A DNA stretch of 7,699 nt from Porphyrobacter sp. (GCA_014359685.1 JACIYY010000300.1:1-7699), one strand, 5' to 3'; counted from the first letter of the stretch, positions 1 to 5,938 are shown. A program made the numbers and translations. The notes: generated by a model from the letters alone, not told the origin.

Positions 1-50
1 AGATAATCGCCCGGCCGGAAACAGCATAGCAGCAGGAACACCGAACCTTT

Positions 51-1754
51 ATGGCATCCACCGCCACCCCCACCCGCGACGATTTCGCCAAACTCCTCGA
101 CGAACAGCTCGGCGGCGCCGATGGCGGCTTCGAAGGCCGCGTGGTCCACGGGACCGTCACCGCGATCGAGAACGGCATGGCCGTCATCGATGTCGGCCTG
201 AAGAGCGAAGGGCGCGTCCCGCTCAAGGAATTCATGCGCGGCGAGGAGGATCACGGCCTGACCGTCGGCTCCGAGGTCGAGGTCTATGTCGACCGCGTCG
301 AGAACGCCGATGGCGAGGCGATGCTGAGCCGCGACCGCGCCCGCCGCGAAGCCGCGTGGGACAAGCTGGAGAGCGAGTTCGGCGAGGGCAAGCGGGTCGA
401 GGGGCGGATCTTCGGCCGGGTCAAGGGCGGCTTCACCGTCGATCTCGACGGCGCCGTGGCGTTCCTGCCCGGCAGCCAGGTCGACATCCGCCCGGTGCGC
501 GACGTCGGCCCGCTGATGGACATGCCGCAGCCGTTCCAGATCCTGAAGATGGACCGGCGCCGCGGCAACATCGTCGTCAGCCGCCGCGCGGTGCTGGAGG
601 AAACCCGCGCCGAACAGCGCAGCGAGCTGATCGACCGCCTCGCCGAAGGCCAGGTGATCGACGGCGTCGTCAAGAACATCACCGATTACGGCGCCTTCGT
701 GGACCTGGGCGGAATCGACGGCCTGCTGCATGTCACCGACATGAGCTACAAGCGCGTCAACCATCCCAGCGAGGTGATCAATATCGGCGACACGGTGAAG
801 GTGCAGATCATCCGCATCAACGCCGATACCCAGCGCATCAGCCTGGGCATGAAGCAGCTGGAAAGCGATCCGTGGGAAGGCGTCGCCGCCAAGTACCCGG
901 TCGGCATGAAGATTACCGGCACCGTCACCAACATCACCGAATATGGCGCCTTCGTGGAGCTGGAACCGGGCATCGAAGGGCTGGTCCACGTCTCCGAGAT
1001 GAGCTGGACCAAGAAGAACGTCCACCCCGGCAAGATCGTCTCCACCTCTCAGGAGGTCGAGGTGATGGTGCTGGAGGTTGATGGCGACAAGCGCCGCATC
1101 AGCCTGGGCCTGAAGCAGGCGCAGCGCAATCCGTGGGAAGAGTTCGCCGACGCCCATCCGGTCGGCTCGATGGTCGAAGGCGAGGTCAAGAATGCGACCG
1201 AGTTCGGCCTGTTCATCGGCCTGCCCGGCGATGTCGACGGCATGGTCCACATGTCCGACATCGCCTGGGGCATCTCGGGCGAGGATGCGCTGGCGCTGCA
1301 CCGCAAGGGTGAGGAGGTCCAGGCCGTGGTGCTCGACGTCGACGTCGAGAAGGAACGCATCAGCCTGGGCATGAAGCAGCTGGAGAAGGGCGCCCCGGCC
1401 GCCGGCGGCGCCACCGGCACCGGCACTCTGCGCCGCGGCGAGGTGGTCACTGTCACCGTGCTGGAGGTCCGCGACGGCGGGCTCGAAGTGCAGGCGGGCG
1501 AGGATGGCGCGACCGGCTTCATCAAGCGCTCCGACCTTGGCCGCGACCGCGACGAGCAGCGGCCCGACCGGTTCCAGGCCGGCCAGAAGATCGACGCGAT
1601 GGTGACCGGCTTCGATCGATCGAAGAAGCCCAATTTCTCGATCAAGGCGCGCCAGATCGCCGAAGAGAAGCAGGCGGTGGAGCAATACGGCTCCTCTGAT
1701 TCGGGCGCCTCGCTGGGCGACATCCTGGGCGAGGCTTTGCGCAAGCAGGACTGA
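51..1754 (+). CDS. rpsA: 30S ribosomal protein S1
   Basis: The 567-residue product is ribosomal protein S1, which binds mRNA leaders and helps load them on the 30S subunit. Six S1 (OB-fold) repeats can be read in order at about residues 29-95, 113-180, 199-268, 284-355, 371-442 and 461-535. Repeats 3-5 are the most alike, each with a G-x-F-V/I-x-L core, an LVHVSEMSW-like strand and an end like RISLGMKQ. In the family, repeats 1-2 dock on the ribosome and the later ones bind RNA. The length is close to the 557 residues of E. coli S1, so the gene is complete. The ATG at 51 follows an AGGA at 34-37 with a rather long 13-base gap; the start fits the usual short acidic N-terminus before repeat 1. 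Only 50 bases of leader are visible. A strong terminator follows, so the gene appears to end its transcript. Identification is near certain. Confidence 0.98.
   Translation: MASTATPTRDDFAKLLDEQLGGADGGFEGRVVHGTVTAIENGMAVIDVGLKSEGRVPLKEFMRGEEDHGLTVGSEVEVYVDRVENADGEAMLSRDRARREAAWDKLESEFGEGKRVEGRIFGRVKGGFTVDLDGAVAFLPGSQVDIRPVRDVGPLMDMPQPFQILKMDRRRGNIVVSRRAVLEETRAEQRSELIDRLAEGQVIDGVVKNITDYGAFVDLGGIDGLLHVTDMSYKRVNHPSEVINIGDTVKVQIIRINADTQRISLGMKQLESDPWEGVAAKYPVGMKITGTVTNITEYGAFVELEPGIEGLVHVSEMSWTKKNVHPGKIVSTSQEVEVMVLEVDGDKRRISLGLKQAQRNPWEEFADAHPVGSMVEGEVKNATEFGLFIGLPGDVDGMVHMSDIAWGISGEDALALHRKGEEVQAVVLDVDVEKERISLGMKQLEKGAPAAGGATGTGTLRRGEVVTVTVLEVRDGGLEVQAGEDGATGFIKRSDLGRDRDEQRPDRFQAGQKIDAMVTGFDRSKKPNFSIKARQIAEEKQAVEQYGSSDSGASLGDILGEALRKQD
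834..862 (+). repeat. 29-bp direct repeat, copy 1, inside rpsA
   Basis: This 29-base stretch, which encodes the RISLGMKQLE end of S1 repeat 3, recurs without a mismatch at 1356-1384. A shorter near-copy with one mismatch lies at 1095-1118, at the end of repeat 4. It reflects S1 domain duplication plus shared codon choice. Confidence 0.9.
1356..1384 (+). repeat. 29-bp direct repeat, copy 2, inside rpsA
   Basis: Exact second copy of the sequence at 834-862, here ending S1 repeat 5. The offset is 522 bp (174 codons), so the copies are in the same reading frame. Confidence 0.9.
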
Positions 1755-1786
1755 CGCCGGGCCGAGCTCGATGTGACGACGATACC

Positions 1787-1826
1787 AGCCCCGCCTGCCC
1801 TCGACCGGGCCGGCGGGGCTTTTCTT
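1787..1826 (+). terminator. Intrinsic terminator of rpsA
   Basis: A perfect 9-bp outer stem (AGCCCCGCC at 1787-1795 with GGCGGGGCT at 1812-1820) continues, after one T/C mismatch, into a 4-bp inner stem (GCCC 1797-1800 with GGGC 1807-1810) with a 6-base loop. It runs directly into TTTCTT (1821-1826). The hairpin starts 33 bases after the rpsA stop and points the same way, so this is a good Rho-independent terminator. It ends only 28 bases before the ATG of the next gene. Confidence 0.88.
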
Positions 1827-1854
1827 GTGCCGGCCCGCCCGCTACCCTGCGGCC

Positions 1855-2259
1855 ATGCAGGCACGCTGCCAGTGTGGAGCGCTGAGCGCCCGGATCGACG
1901 ATGCGGCAACGCCGATGGTGGTCGCCTGCCACTGCCTCGATTGCCAGCGACGCAGCGGCTCCCCGTTCGGCGAGGTCGCCTATTACCCGGACAGCGCCGT
2001 GGTGCTCGCCGGCGAGGCGCGCGAGTTCACCCGCGCGACCGATGCCGGCAACCGCTTCACCAGCGGCTTCTGCCCCATCTGCGGCAGCACGCTCTATGTG
2101 CGGGCCAGCAAATATCCCGACATGGTCGGGATCACCGTCGGCAGCTTCGCCGACCCGGCCTTCCCGCCGCCCGCGCGATCGGTGTATGAGCGCAGCCGGC
2201 ATCCCTGGCTCCGGCTGGCGGAGGCCATTCCGGTCCACCCACGCGGAAGGGACAGCTGA
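1855..2259 (+). CDS. GFA (CENP-V/formaldehyde-activating) domain protein
   Basis: A 134-residue single-domain protein of the GFA family, named after the glutathione-dependent formaldehyde-activating enzyme. The zinc-ligand cysteines are all visible: C5 and C7 (CQC), C25, C27 and C30 in CHCLDC, and C73 and C76 in CPIC. Other family landmarks are SGSPFG (35-39 region), FCPICGSTLY, an ITVGSFADP stretch and the RHPWL near the C-terminus. The true substrate of most small GFA proteins is unknown; the namesake activity is not proven for them. The ATG at 1855 is chosen because it puts the CxC motif right after the start, as is usual. An in-frame TTG at 1825 would add ten unlike residues and lies in the terminator tail. 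No good Shine-Dalgarno precedes the ATG. gloB starts one base after the stop, so the two genes are almost surely co-transcribed and may share a role in thiol-linked aldehyde handling (inference). Confidence 0.88.
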   Translation: MQARCQCGALSARIDDAATPMVVACHCLDCQRRSGSPFGEVAYYPDSAVVLAGEAREFTRATDAGNRFTSGFCPICGSTLYVRASKYPDMVGITVGSFADPAFPPPARSVYERSRHPWLRLAEAIPVHPRGRDS

Positions 2260-2260
2260 C

Positions 2261-3022
2261 ATGAGCCTCCAGATCCACCAGTTCCCGTGCCTTAGCGACA
2301 ATTACGGCTTCCTGCTGCACGATCCCGACAGCGGCGAGACGGCCTGCATCGACACCCCCGACGCGGAGGCCTATCTGCGCGAGGCCGATGCCAGGGGCTG
2401 GCGGATCACCCAGATCTGGAACACCCACTGGCACCCCGACCATGCGGGCGGGAACGAAGCGATCAAGTCGGCCACCGGCTGCACCATCGTCGCGCCGGCA
2501 GCGGAAGCGCACCGGATCGCCGGCGTCGACCGCGTGGTGAGCCATGGAGACACCGTCCAACTCGGCGAATGGCGCGCCCAGGTGATCGATGTCGGCGGGC
2601 ACACGCTCGGCCATATCGCCTATCATCTGCCGGAGGCGGGCATCGCCTTTGTCGGCGATTCGCTGTTCGCGCTGGGCTGCGGGCGGATGTTCGAAGGGAC
2701 CGCGCCCCAGTTCTGGGGCAGCCTGTCGCGGCTGAAGGCGCTGCCGCCCGCGACAATCCTGTATTGCGCCCACGAATACACCGCCGCCAACGCCCGCTTC
2801 GCACGCCATGCCGATCCCGACAATCCGGCGCTAGCCGCCTATGCCGAGCGGATCGCGCAGCAGCGCGCGGCGGGCGAGCCGACGGTTCCCTTCCCGCTGG
2901 CGCGAGAGCTGGCGACCAACCCCTTCCTGCGCGCCGACGAGCCGGCGATGCAGGCCCGCTGGGGCGGCGCCGATCCGGCCGAAACCTTTGCCGCGCTGCG
3001 GGCGGCGAAGGACAGCTTCTGA
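2261..3022 (+). CDS. gloB: Hydroxyacylglutathione hydrolase (glyoxalase II)
   Basis: The 253-residue product matches glyoxalase II, which hydrolyses S-lactoylglutathione to D-lactate and glutathione in the cytoplasm, the last step of methylglyoxal detoxification. It is a metallo-beta-lactamase fold enzyme with a dinuclear metal site: T-H-W-H-P-D-H at 55-61 supplies H56, H58, D60 and H61. H114 (GHTLGH), D133 (VGDSLF) and H171 (CAHEYT) complete the set. GloB-specific signatures are LSDNYGFLL near the N-terminus, GCGRMFEG at 139-146, and the C-terminal glutathione-binding region with ELATNPFLR (216-224) and a terminal RAAKDSF. The length fits the family. The ATG follows GGAAGG (2245-2250) at a 10-base spacing, and only one base separates it from the stop of the GFA gene. 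It ends 15 bp from the convergent flavodoxin gene, and no U-rich terminator is seen. Confidence 0.96.
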   Translation: MSLQIHQFPCLSDNYGFLLHDPDSGETACIDTPDAEAYLREADARGWRITQIWNTHWHPDHAGGNEAIKSATGCTIVAPAAEAHRIAGVDRVVSHGDTVQLGEWRAQVIDVGGHTLGHIAYHLPEAGIAFVGDSLFALGCGRMFEGTAPQFWGSLSRLKALPPATILYCAHEYTAANARFARHADPDNPALAAYAERIAQQRAAGEPTVPFPLARELATNPFLRADEPAMQARWGGADPAETFAALRAAKDSF

Positions 3023-3030
3023 TCCGTCTC

Positions 3031-3048
3031 GCGCCGGTCAGCCGGCGC
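3031..3048. other. GC hairpin at the convergent gloB/flavodoxin junction
   Basis: A perfect 7-bp inverted repeat (GCGCCGG 3031-3037 and CCGGCGC 3042-3048) with the loop TCAG, which contains the stop codon of the minus-strand gene. It lies 9 bases after the gloB stop. Neither side has a T-run, so it is at best an atypical bidirectional terminator or a 3'-end stabiliser. A 7-base inverted repeat (GAAGGAC 3007-3013, GTCCTTC 3062-3068) flanks it. Confidence 0.4.
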
Positions 3049-3667
3049 CCGGATAGGGCTGGTCCTTCAGCAGCCTCGCCAGATGGGCGGCGTTGCCGGC
3101 GAGCATGGCTGCGGTCTGCGTCACCTTGTCGGGCGTCCGCTCAAGATCCTTGAAGTCGGTCGATCCCATCGCCTCTCCGACCCAGTAGCAGGCGGCGACC
3201 GAGGGGATCGTCCAGCCGGTATCGTTGAGCGACTGGAACAGCTGCGCGCTGCTCATATGCGCGCCGTCCTCGTTGCCGACGATGGCGGCGACGGCCACCT
3301 TCGACCAGCTCGGCATCCGGCCCTTGTCGTCGGTTTCGGAGAGGAAGGCGTCCATCCGCTCCAGCACGCGCTTGGCGATCGAGCCGATCTGGCCCATCCA
3401 GATCGGTCCGCCGAACACCAGGATGTCGTGCGCCAGGATGGTCTCGCGCAGCCGGGGCCAGTCGTCGCCCTCGCCCTCGTCCGAGGTCACGCCGGGCAGG
3501 ACATTGTAGTCGGCGATCCGCAGCGTCTGCGTCAGCTCGACGCCATGGTGGCGGAAGGCATCGGCCAGCACCGATATCATGCGGTCGGTGGAGCTAGCCT
3601 CCCCCGTTTTGACAGACTTGGCGCTGGTCTTGAGGGTGCAGTTGATCGCAATCGCGCGGATGGACAT
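3038..3667 (-). CDS. Flavodoxin-like NAD(P)H-dependent oxidoreductase
   Basis: A 209-residue flavodoxin-fold protein of the NAD(P)H-dependent FMN reductase/WrbA-like group, probably cytoplasmic and FMN-binding. The first strand, IRAIAINCTLK (3-13), leads into a phosphate-binding loop rich in S, K and T (to about residue 29). A second flavin contact, GGPIWMGQIGS (86-96), matches the P-x-W-x-G element next to the isoalloxazine ring. A third strand, VAVAAIVGNEDGAH (124-137), fits the last FMN loop. I cannot name the electron acceptor; candidates are quinones, nitroaromatics or free flavin. The ATG at 3667 is supported by AAGGAG (3679-3674), six bases upstream. A longer upstream frame exists but has no family-like sequence. 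It lies 79 bp after atpF on the same strand but has no evident functional link to ATP synthase. A hairpin covers its ribosome-binding site. Confidence 0.85.
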   Translation of the reverse strand: MSIRAIAINCTLKTSAKSVKTGEASSTDRMISVLADAFRHHGVELTQTLRIADYNVLPGVTSDEGEGDDWPRLRETILAHDILVFGGPIWMGQIGSIAKRVLERMDAFLSETDDKGRMPSWSKVAVAAIVGNEDGAHMSSAQLFQSLNDTGWTIPSVAACYWVGEAMGSTDFKDLERTPDKVTQTAAMLAGNAAHLARLLKDQPYPGAG

Positions 3668-3673
3668 CGGCTT

Positions 3674-3696
3674 CTCCTTGCTCGGGCAGAGCAAGG
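3674..3696 (-). promoter_or_regulatory. Shine-Dalgarno partly buried in a hairpin
   Basis: On the minus-strand transcript an 8-bp perfect stem (3696-3689 paired with 3683-3676, i.e. CCTTGCTC with GAGCAAGG) closes on a 5-base loop, TGCCC. Its 3' arm contains the AAGG of the AAGGAG ribosome-binding site (3679-3674) of the flavodoxin gene, so in the folded RNA most of the site is paired. This would lower translation unless the stem is opened. Both the stem and the site are read directly from the sequence; regulation is inferred. Confidence 0.55.
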
Positions 3697-3714
3697 GAAG
3701 CGGGCGCGCGGGGG

Positions 3715-3733
3715 GATCGGTTCCGAACCGGTC
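3715..3733. repeat. Operator-like inverted repeat upstream of the flavodoxin gene
   Basis: CGGTTC (3718-3723), one central C, and GAACCG (3725-3730) form a perfect inverted repeat. Outside one mismatch (3717/3731), two more matched pairs bring it to 3715-3733. It sits in the gap between the atpF stop and the flavodoxin start. It may be a dimeric regulator's operator or a weak 3'-end hairpin of the atp transcript; no T-run follows on the minus strand. Confidence 0.4.
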
Positions 3734-3746
3734 GGGTCGGCGCCGT

Positions 3747-4319
3747 TCAGAGCTGGGCGATCGCCTCGTCCACCATCCGGCGGTCGGCCTCGGCATGGTG
3801 GCGCTCGGCGATGATCCGGCGCGAGGCGCCGGCGGCGGCAGCGGCGGCGCGGGCGCGCACTTCGTCGACCGCGCTGCGCTCGGCGGCGCCGATGCGGTCC
3901 TGCGCCATGCGTTCGCGCCGGGCGATGATCGCGGCGGTGTCGATCTGCGCCTTGGCGACGATCGCCGCCGCTTCGGATCGGGCGTGCTCGATCATCGCGG
4001 CGGCGTCCTGCTCCGCCCCGGCGATCCGTGCGGCATAGTCGGCGCGCAGCGCCTCCGCCTCGGCGCGCAGCGCCTTGGCCTCCTCCAGCTGGCGACGGAT
4101 GGCGGCGATCCTGGCATCCAGCCCTGCGGCGATCGTGCGATGAACGCCCTTCCACAGCACGATGGCGATGAACAGCAGCATCGCCAGACTGACCCATGCG
4201 CCGGGGCCGATGACGCCGAAGGCGGCGGGCTGGGTGTGCTCGCCGCCATCGCCGCCGGAATGCCGTTCGACCAAGGCGGTCTGGTCCTCGGCGGTCAGGG
4301 CAACGGAGGCATCAGCCAT
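3747..4319 (-). CDS. atpF: F0 ATP synthase subunit b
   Basis: A 190-residue subunit b, one half of the peripheral stalk that holds F1 against the rotor. One membrane helix is clear at about 40-58 (AWVSLAMLLFIAIVLWKGV). It is followed by a long Ala/Glu/Arg-rich helix at 62-175 expected to form the coiled coil with b', and a short C-terminal tail that would touch F1. About 38 polar residues precede the membrane helix, longer than in many b subunits. The ATG at 4319 overlaps the end of atpF' by 8 bases (ATGGCTGA), so translation is probably coupled, which fits the equal b:b' stoichiometry. It is the last F0 gene; no F1 gene follows, as is common in alphaproteobacteria, where F0 and F1 operons are separate. 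Of the pair, this is called b because the upstream gene carries the b' N-terminal pattern. Confidence 0.9.
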   Translation of the reverse strand: MADASVALTAEDQTALVERHSGGDGGEHTQPAAFGVIGPGAWVSLAMLLFIAIVLWKGVHRTIAAGLDARIAAIRRQLEEAKALRAEAEALRADYAARIAGAEQDAAAMIEHARSEAAAIVAKAQIDTAAIIARRERMAQDRIGAAERSAVDEVRARAAAAAAGASRRIIAERHHAEADRRMVDEAIAQL

Positions 4320-4806
4320 GATTCATCACTTCCCTTGCCGCCGCACGGGCGGAGGCGGCATCGACCTCGATCCCGGCGAGGCGCCGGACCACGTCCTGCA
4401 CCGCCTCGCCCGCGATCGCCTCGATCTGGGCGCCGGCCCGATCGCGCGAGGCGGCGATGCGCCCCTCGGCCTCGTTCAAATCGGCATCGATGCGCTGCTG
4501 GGCGGTGGCGAGCCGGGCTTCGGATTCAGCCGCGGCGCGCGCCTTGGCCTCCGCGATCAGCGCGCGGGCCTGGGCGCGGCGGGCGTTTTCCTGTTCGCGC
4601 CACGCCGCTTCCTGCCGGTCGGCCTCGTCCCGCGCGGCCTGCGCGGCGGCGAGATCGCCGGAAATCTGCGTGTCGCGCAGGGCGACCGTATCCATCACCC
4701 TGGGCACCATCCCCCGTCCGACCACGAAAAAGACAAGGCCGAAGAACACCAGCAGCCAGAAGATCTGGCTGGTATAGGTCTCCGCAAGCTGTTCGATCTG
4801 GGGCAT
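4312..4806 (-). CDS. atpF': F0 ATP synthase subunit b'
   Basis: A 164-residue b' subunit, the partner of b in the heterodimeric peripheral stalk found in photosynthetic bacteria and alphaproteobacteria. The N-terminus MPQIEQLAETYTSQIFWLL is typical of b' in the group, with the membrane helix at about 13-31. A conserved cytoplasmic turn (RGMVPRVMDTVALRD) follows, then a long charged helix at 48-145. The ATG at 4806 has no strong Shine-Dalgarno. It lies 80 bases after the atpE stop, behind a large GC hairpin, so expression may be set below that of atpE. It overlaps atpF by 8 bases. Some annotations call this gene atpG or atpX. Confidence 0.92.
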   Translation of the reverse strand: MPQIEQLAETYTSQIFWLLVFFGLVFFVVGRGMVPRVMDTVALRDTQISGDLAAAQAARDEADRQEAAWREQENARRAQARALIAEAKARAAAESEARLATAQQRIDADLNEAEGRIAASRDRAGAQIEAIAGEAVQDVVRRLAGIEVDAASARAAAREVMNHG

Positions 4807-4826
4807 GGGCGTGAGGGCCTGTCGTC

Positions 4827-4880
4827 AAAAAACCGGTCGCCCCCGCCCCGCCGCAGCGACGGGCGGGCGGGGCGGAGGCG
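4827..4880 (-). terminator. Hairpin plus U6 between atpE and atpF' (attenuator-like)
   Basis: On the minus-strand RNA a 15-bp stem forms between 4880-4866 and 4852-4838, all Watson-Crick except one G-U pair at position 4876. The loop is 13 bases. Five bases (ACCGG) then lead to six consecutive U residues (4832-4827). The hairpin starts 6 bases after the atpE stop codon. It looks like an intrinsic terminator with a slightly displaced U-run. Because atpF' and atpF must still be expressed, partial termination or mRNA 3'-end protection is more likely than a full stop. Such an element could help supply many c subunits per b/b' pair (inference). Confidence 0.6.
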
Positions 4881-4886
4881 GGGTGC

Positions 4887-5111
4887 TCAGGTAAAGATCA
4901 GCAGAGCGGCGATGACGAACGCCAGCAGGCCGAGAAGCTCGGCACCGGCGAAGCCGATGAACAGGCGGCCCTGCTGGCCGTCGGCAGCGCCGGGATTGCG
5001 CAGCGCGCCTTCGAGATACTTGGCGAACACGTTGCCCACGCCGATCGAGGCGAGGCCCGCACCGATCGCGGCAAGGCCCGCTCCCAGCAGCTTGGCGGCT
5101 TCAGGTTCCAT
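4887..5111 (-). CDS. atpE: F0 ATP synthase subunit c
   Basis: A 74-residue subunit c, the proteolipid that forms the rotor ring. It is a helical hairpin: a Gly/Ala-rich helix at about 8-31 with the GxGxG-type packing pattern, the polar loop R38-N39-P40, and a second helix at about 51-73. E58 (GAELLG) is the ion-carrying carboxylate. The residue after it is Leu rather than Ser/Thr, and no Gln is seen at the matching place in helix 1, so the sequence suggests a proton rather than sodium ring. Its start is marked by a strong AAGGAG (5124-5119), 7 bases before the ATG, the best ribosome-binding site in the operon and in keeping with the need for many copies. It lies 38 bases after atpB and is followed at once by a 15-bp hairpin. 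Confidence 0.97.
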   Translation of the reverse strand: MEPEAAKLLGAGLAAIGAGLASIGVGNVFAKYLEGALRNPGAADGQQGRLFIGFAGAELLGLLAFVIAALLIFT

Positions 5112-5118
5112 GACAAAA

Positions 5119-5124
5119 CTCCTT
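5119..5124 (-). promoter_or_regulatory. Strong Shine-Dalgarno of atpE
   Basis: AAGGAG read on the minus strand, 7 bases from the ATG at 5111 and set in an unusually A/T-rich stretch (about 5112-5135) for this GC-rich window. Low structure plus a full-length site should make atpE the best translated gene of the operon. Confidence 0.8.
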
Positions 5125-5149
5125 TGAAAAATTCCGTAGGTGAAACAGC

Positions 5150-5938
5150 TCAGTGAAGGTTCTCGGCGTCGTTGATATACAAGGATGTCAGCAACGCGAA
5201 GACATAGGCCTGGATGGCGGAGACCAGCACTTCGAGCGCCACGATCCCGACCATCAGCGCCAGGCTGGGGATGGCGATCAGCACGCCATAGACAGGGCCG
5301 GCATTGATCCCGCTGATGACGAAGCTCGACAGCACCTCCAGCAGGACGTGCCCGGCCATCATCGCGACGAACAGCCGCAGCGCCAGGCTGAAGGGGCGCA
5401 CCATAAACGAGATGAACTCGATCGGCGCGATCACCGGGATCATCGGCCAGGGTGTGCCGTGGGGCACGAACAGGCTGAAGAAGTGCAGGCCGTGCCGCGC
5501 GAAGCCGACGATCAGGACGATCGAGAAGCTGAGGATGGCAAGCACCCCGGTGACGGTGAAATGGCTGGTGAAGGTGAAGGGGTGCAGGCCGACGACGCCC
5601 AGCGGCAGCAGGCCGAGGAGGTTGGCGAACAGGATGAACATGAACAGCGAGAAGATATAGGGCACGTACTTGCGCCCCGCTTTGCCGACATTGGCGGCCA
5701 GCATGTCGTCGATGAAGCCGGTGGCGCTTTCCACGGCCATCTGCCAGCGGCCGGGCACCACCTGCCGCTTCATCCCGCCGACAACGAAGGCCCACAGCGC
5801 AAAGGCGGCGATCGCCATCCACAGCGCGCTGTTGGTGAACGCGATGTTGACGCCCGCCAGCTCCCAATCCGCGGAGCCGAACAGCGGCTCGATCGTGAAC
5901 TGGTGCATCGGGTCGATCTTGGCCTGTTCGGCTGCCAC
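5150..5938 (-). CDS. atpB: F0 ATP synthase subunit a
   Basis: A 262-residue subunit a, the stator channel that passes protons to the c ring. Hydrophobic helices are seen at about 34-55, 93-113, 128-148, 165-200 and 215-250. The essential arginine is R188 in RPFSLALRLF (E. coli R210). H197 in MMAGH stands where E. coli has E219, and E236 in ALEVLV stands where E. coli has H245: the swapped pair known from mitochondria and alphaproteobacteria. Q243 matches E. coli Q252. A GTG at 5938 is taken as the start because it yields the family-like lead VAAEQAKIDPMHQF and has GGGGA (5948-5944) 5 bases upstream; the ATG at 5908 is an alternative with no ribosome-binding site. The stop lies 38 bases before atpE. 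Confidence 0.95.
   Translation of the reverse strand: MAAEQAKIDPMHQFTIEPLFGSADWELAGVNIAFTNSALWMAIAAFALWAFVVGGMKRQVVPGRWQMAVESATGFIDDMLAANVGKAGRKYVPYIFSLFMFILFANLLGLLPLGVVGLHPFTFTSHFTVTGVLAILSFSIVLIVGFARHGLHFFSLFVPHGTPWPMIPVIAPIEFISFMVRPFSLALRLFVAMMAGHVLLEVLSSFVISGINAGPVYGVLIAIPSLALMVGIVALEVLVSAIQAYVFALLTSLYINDAENLH

Noticed and set aside
1825..1854. TTG start extending the GFA protein by ten residues
   Set aside because: It lies in the T-run of the rpsA terminator and the added residues do not resemble the family N-terminus, which begins just before the CxC motif.
1049..1909. Long minus-strand open frame opposite rpsA
   Set aside because: Low-complexity Ser/Arg/Pro-rich translation typical of the antisense frame of a GC-rich gene; no family pattern, and rpsA on the plus strand is unambiguous.
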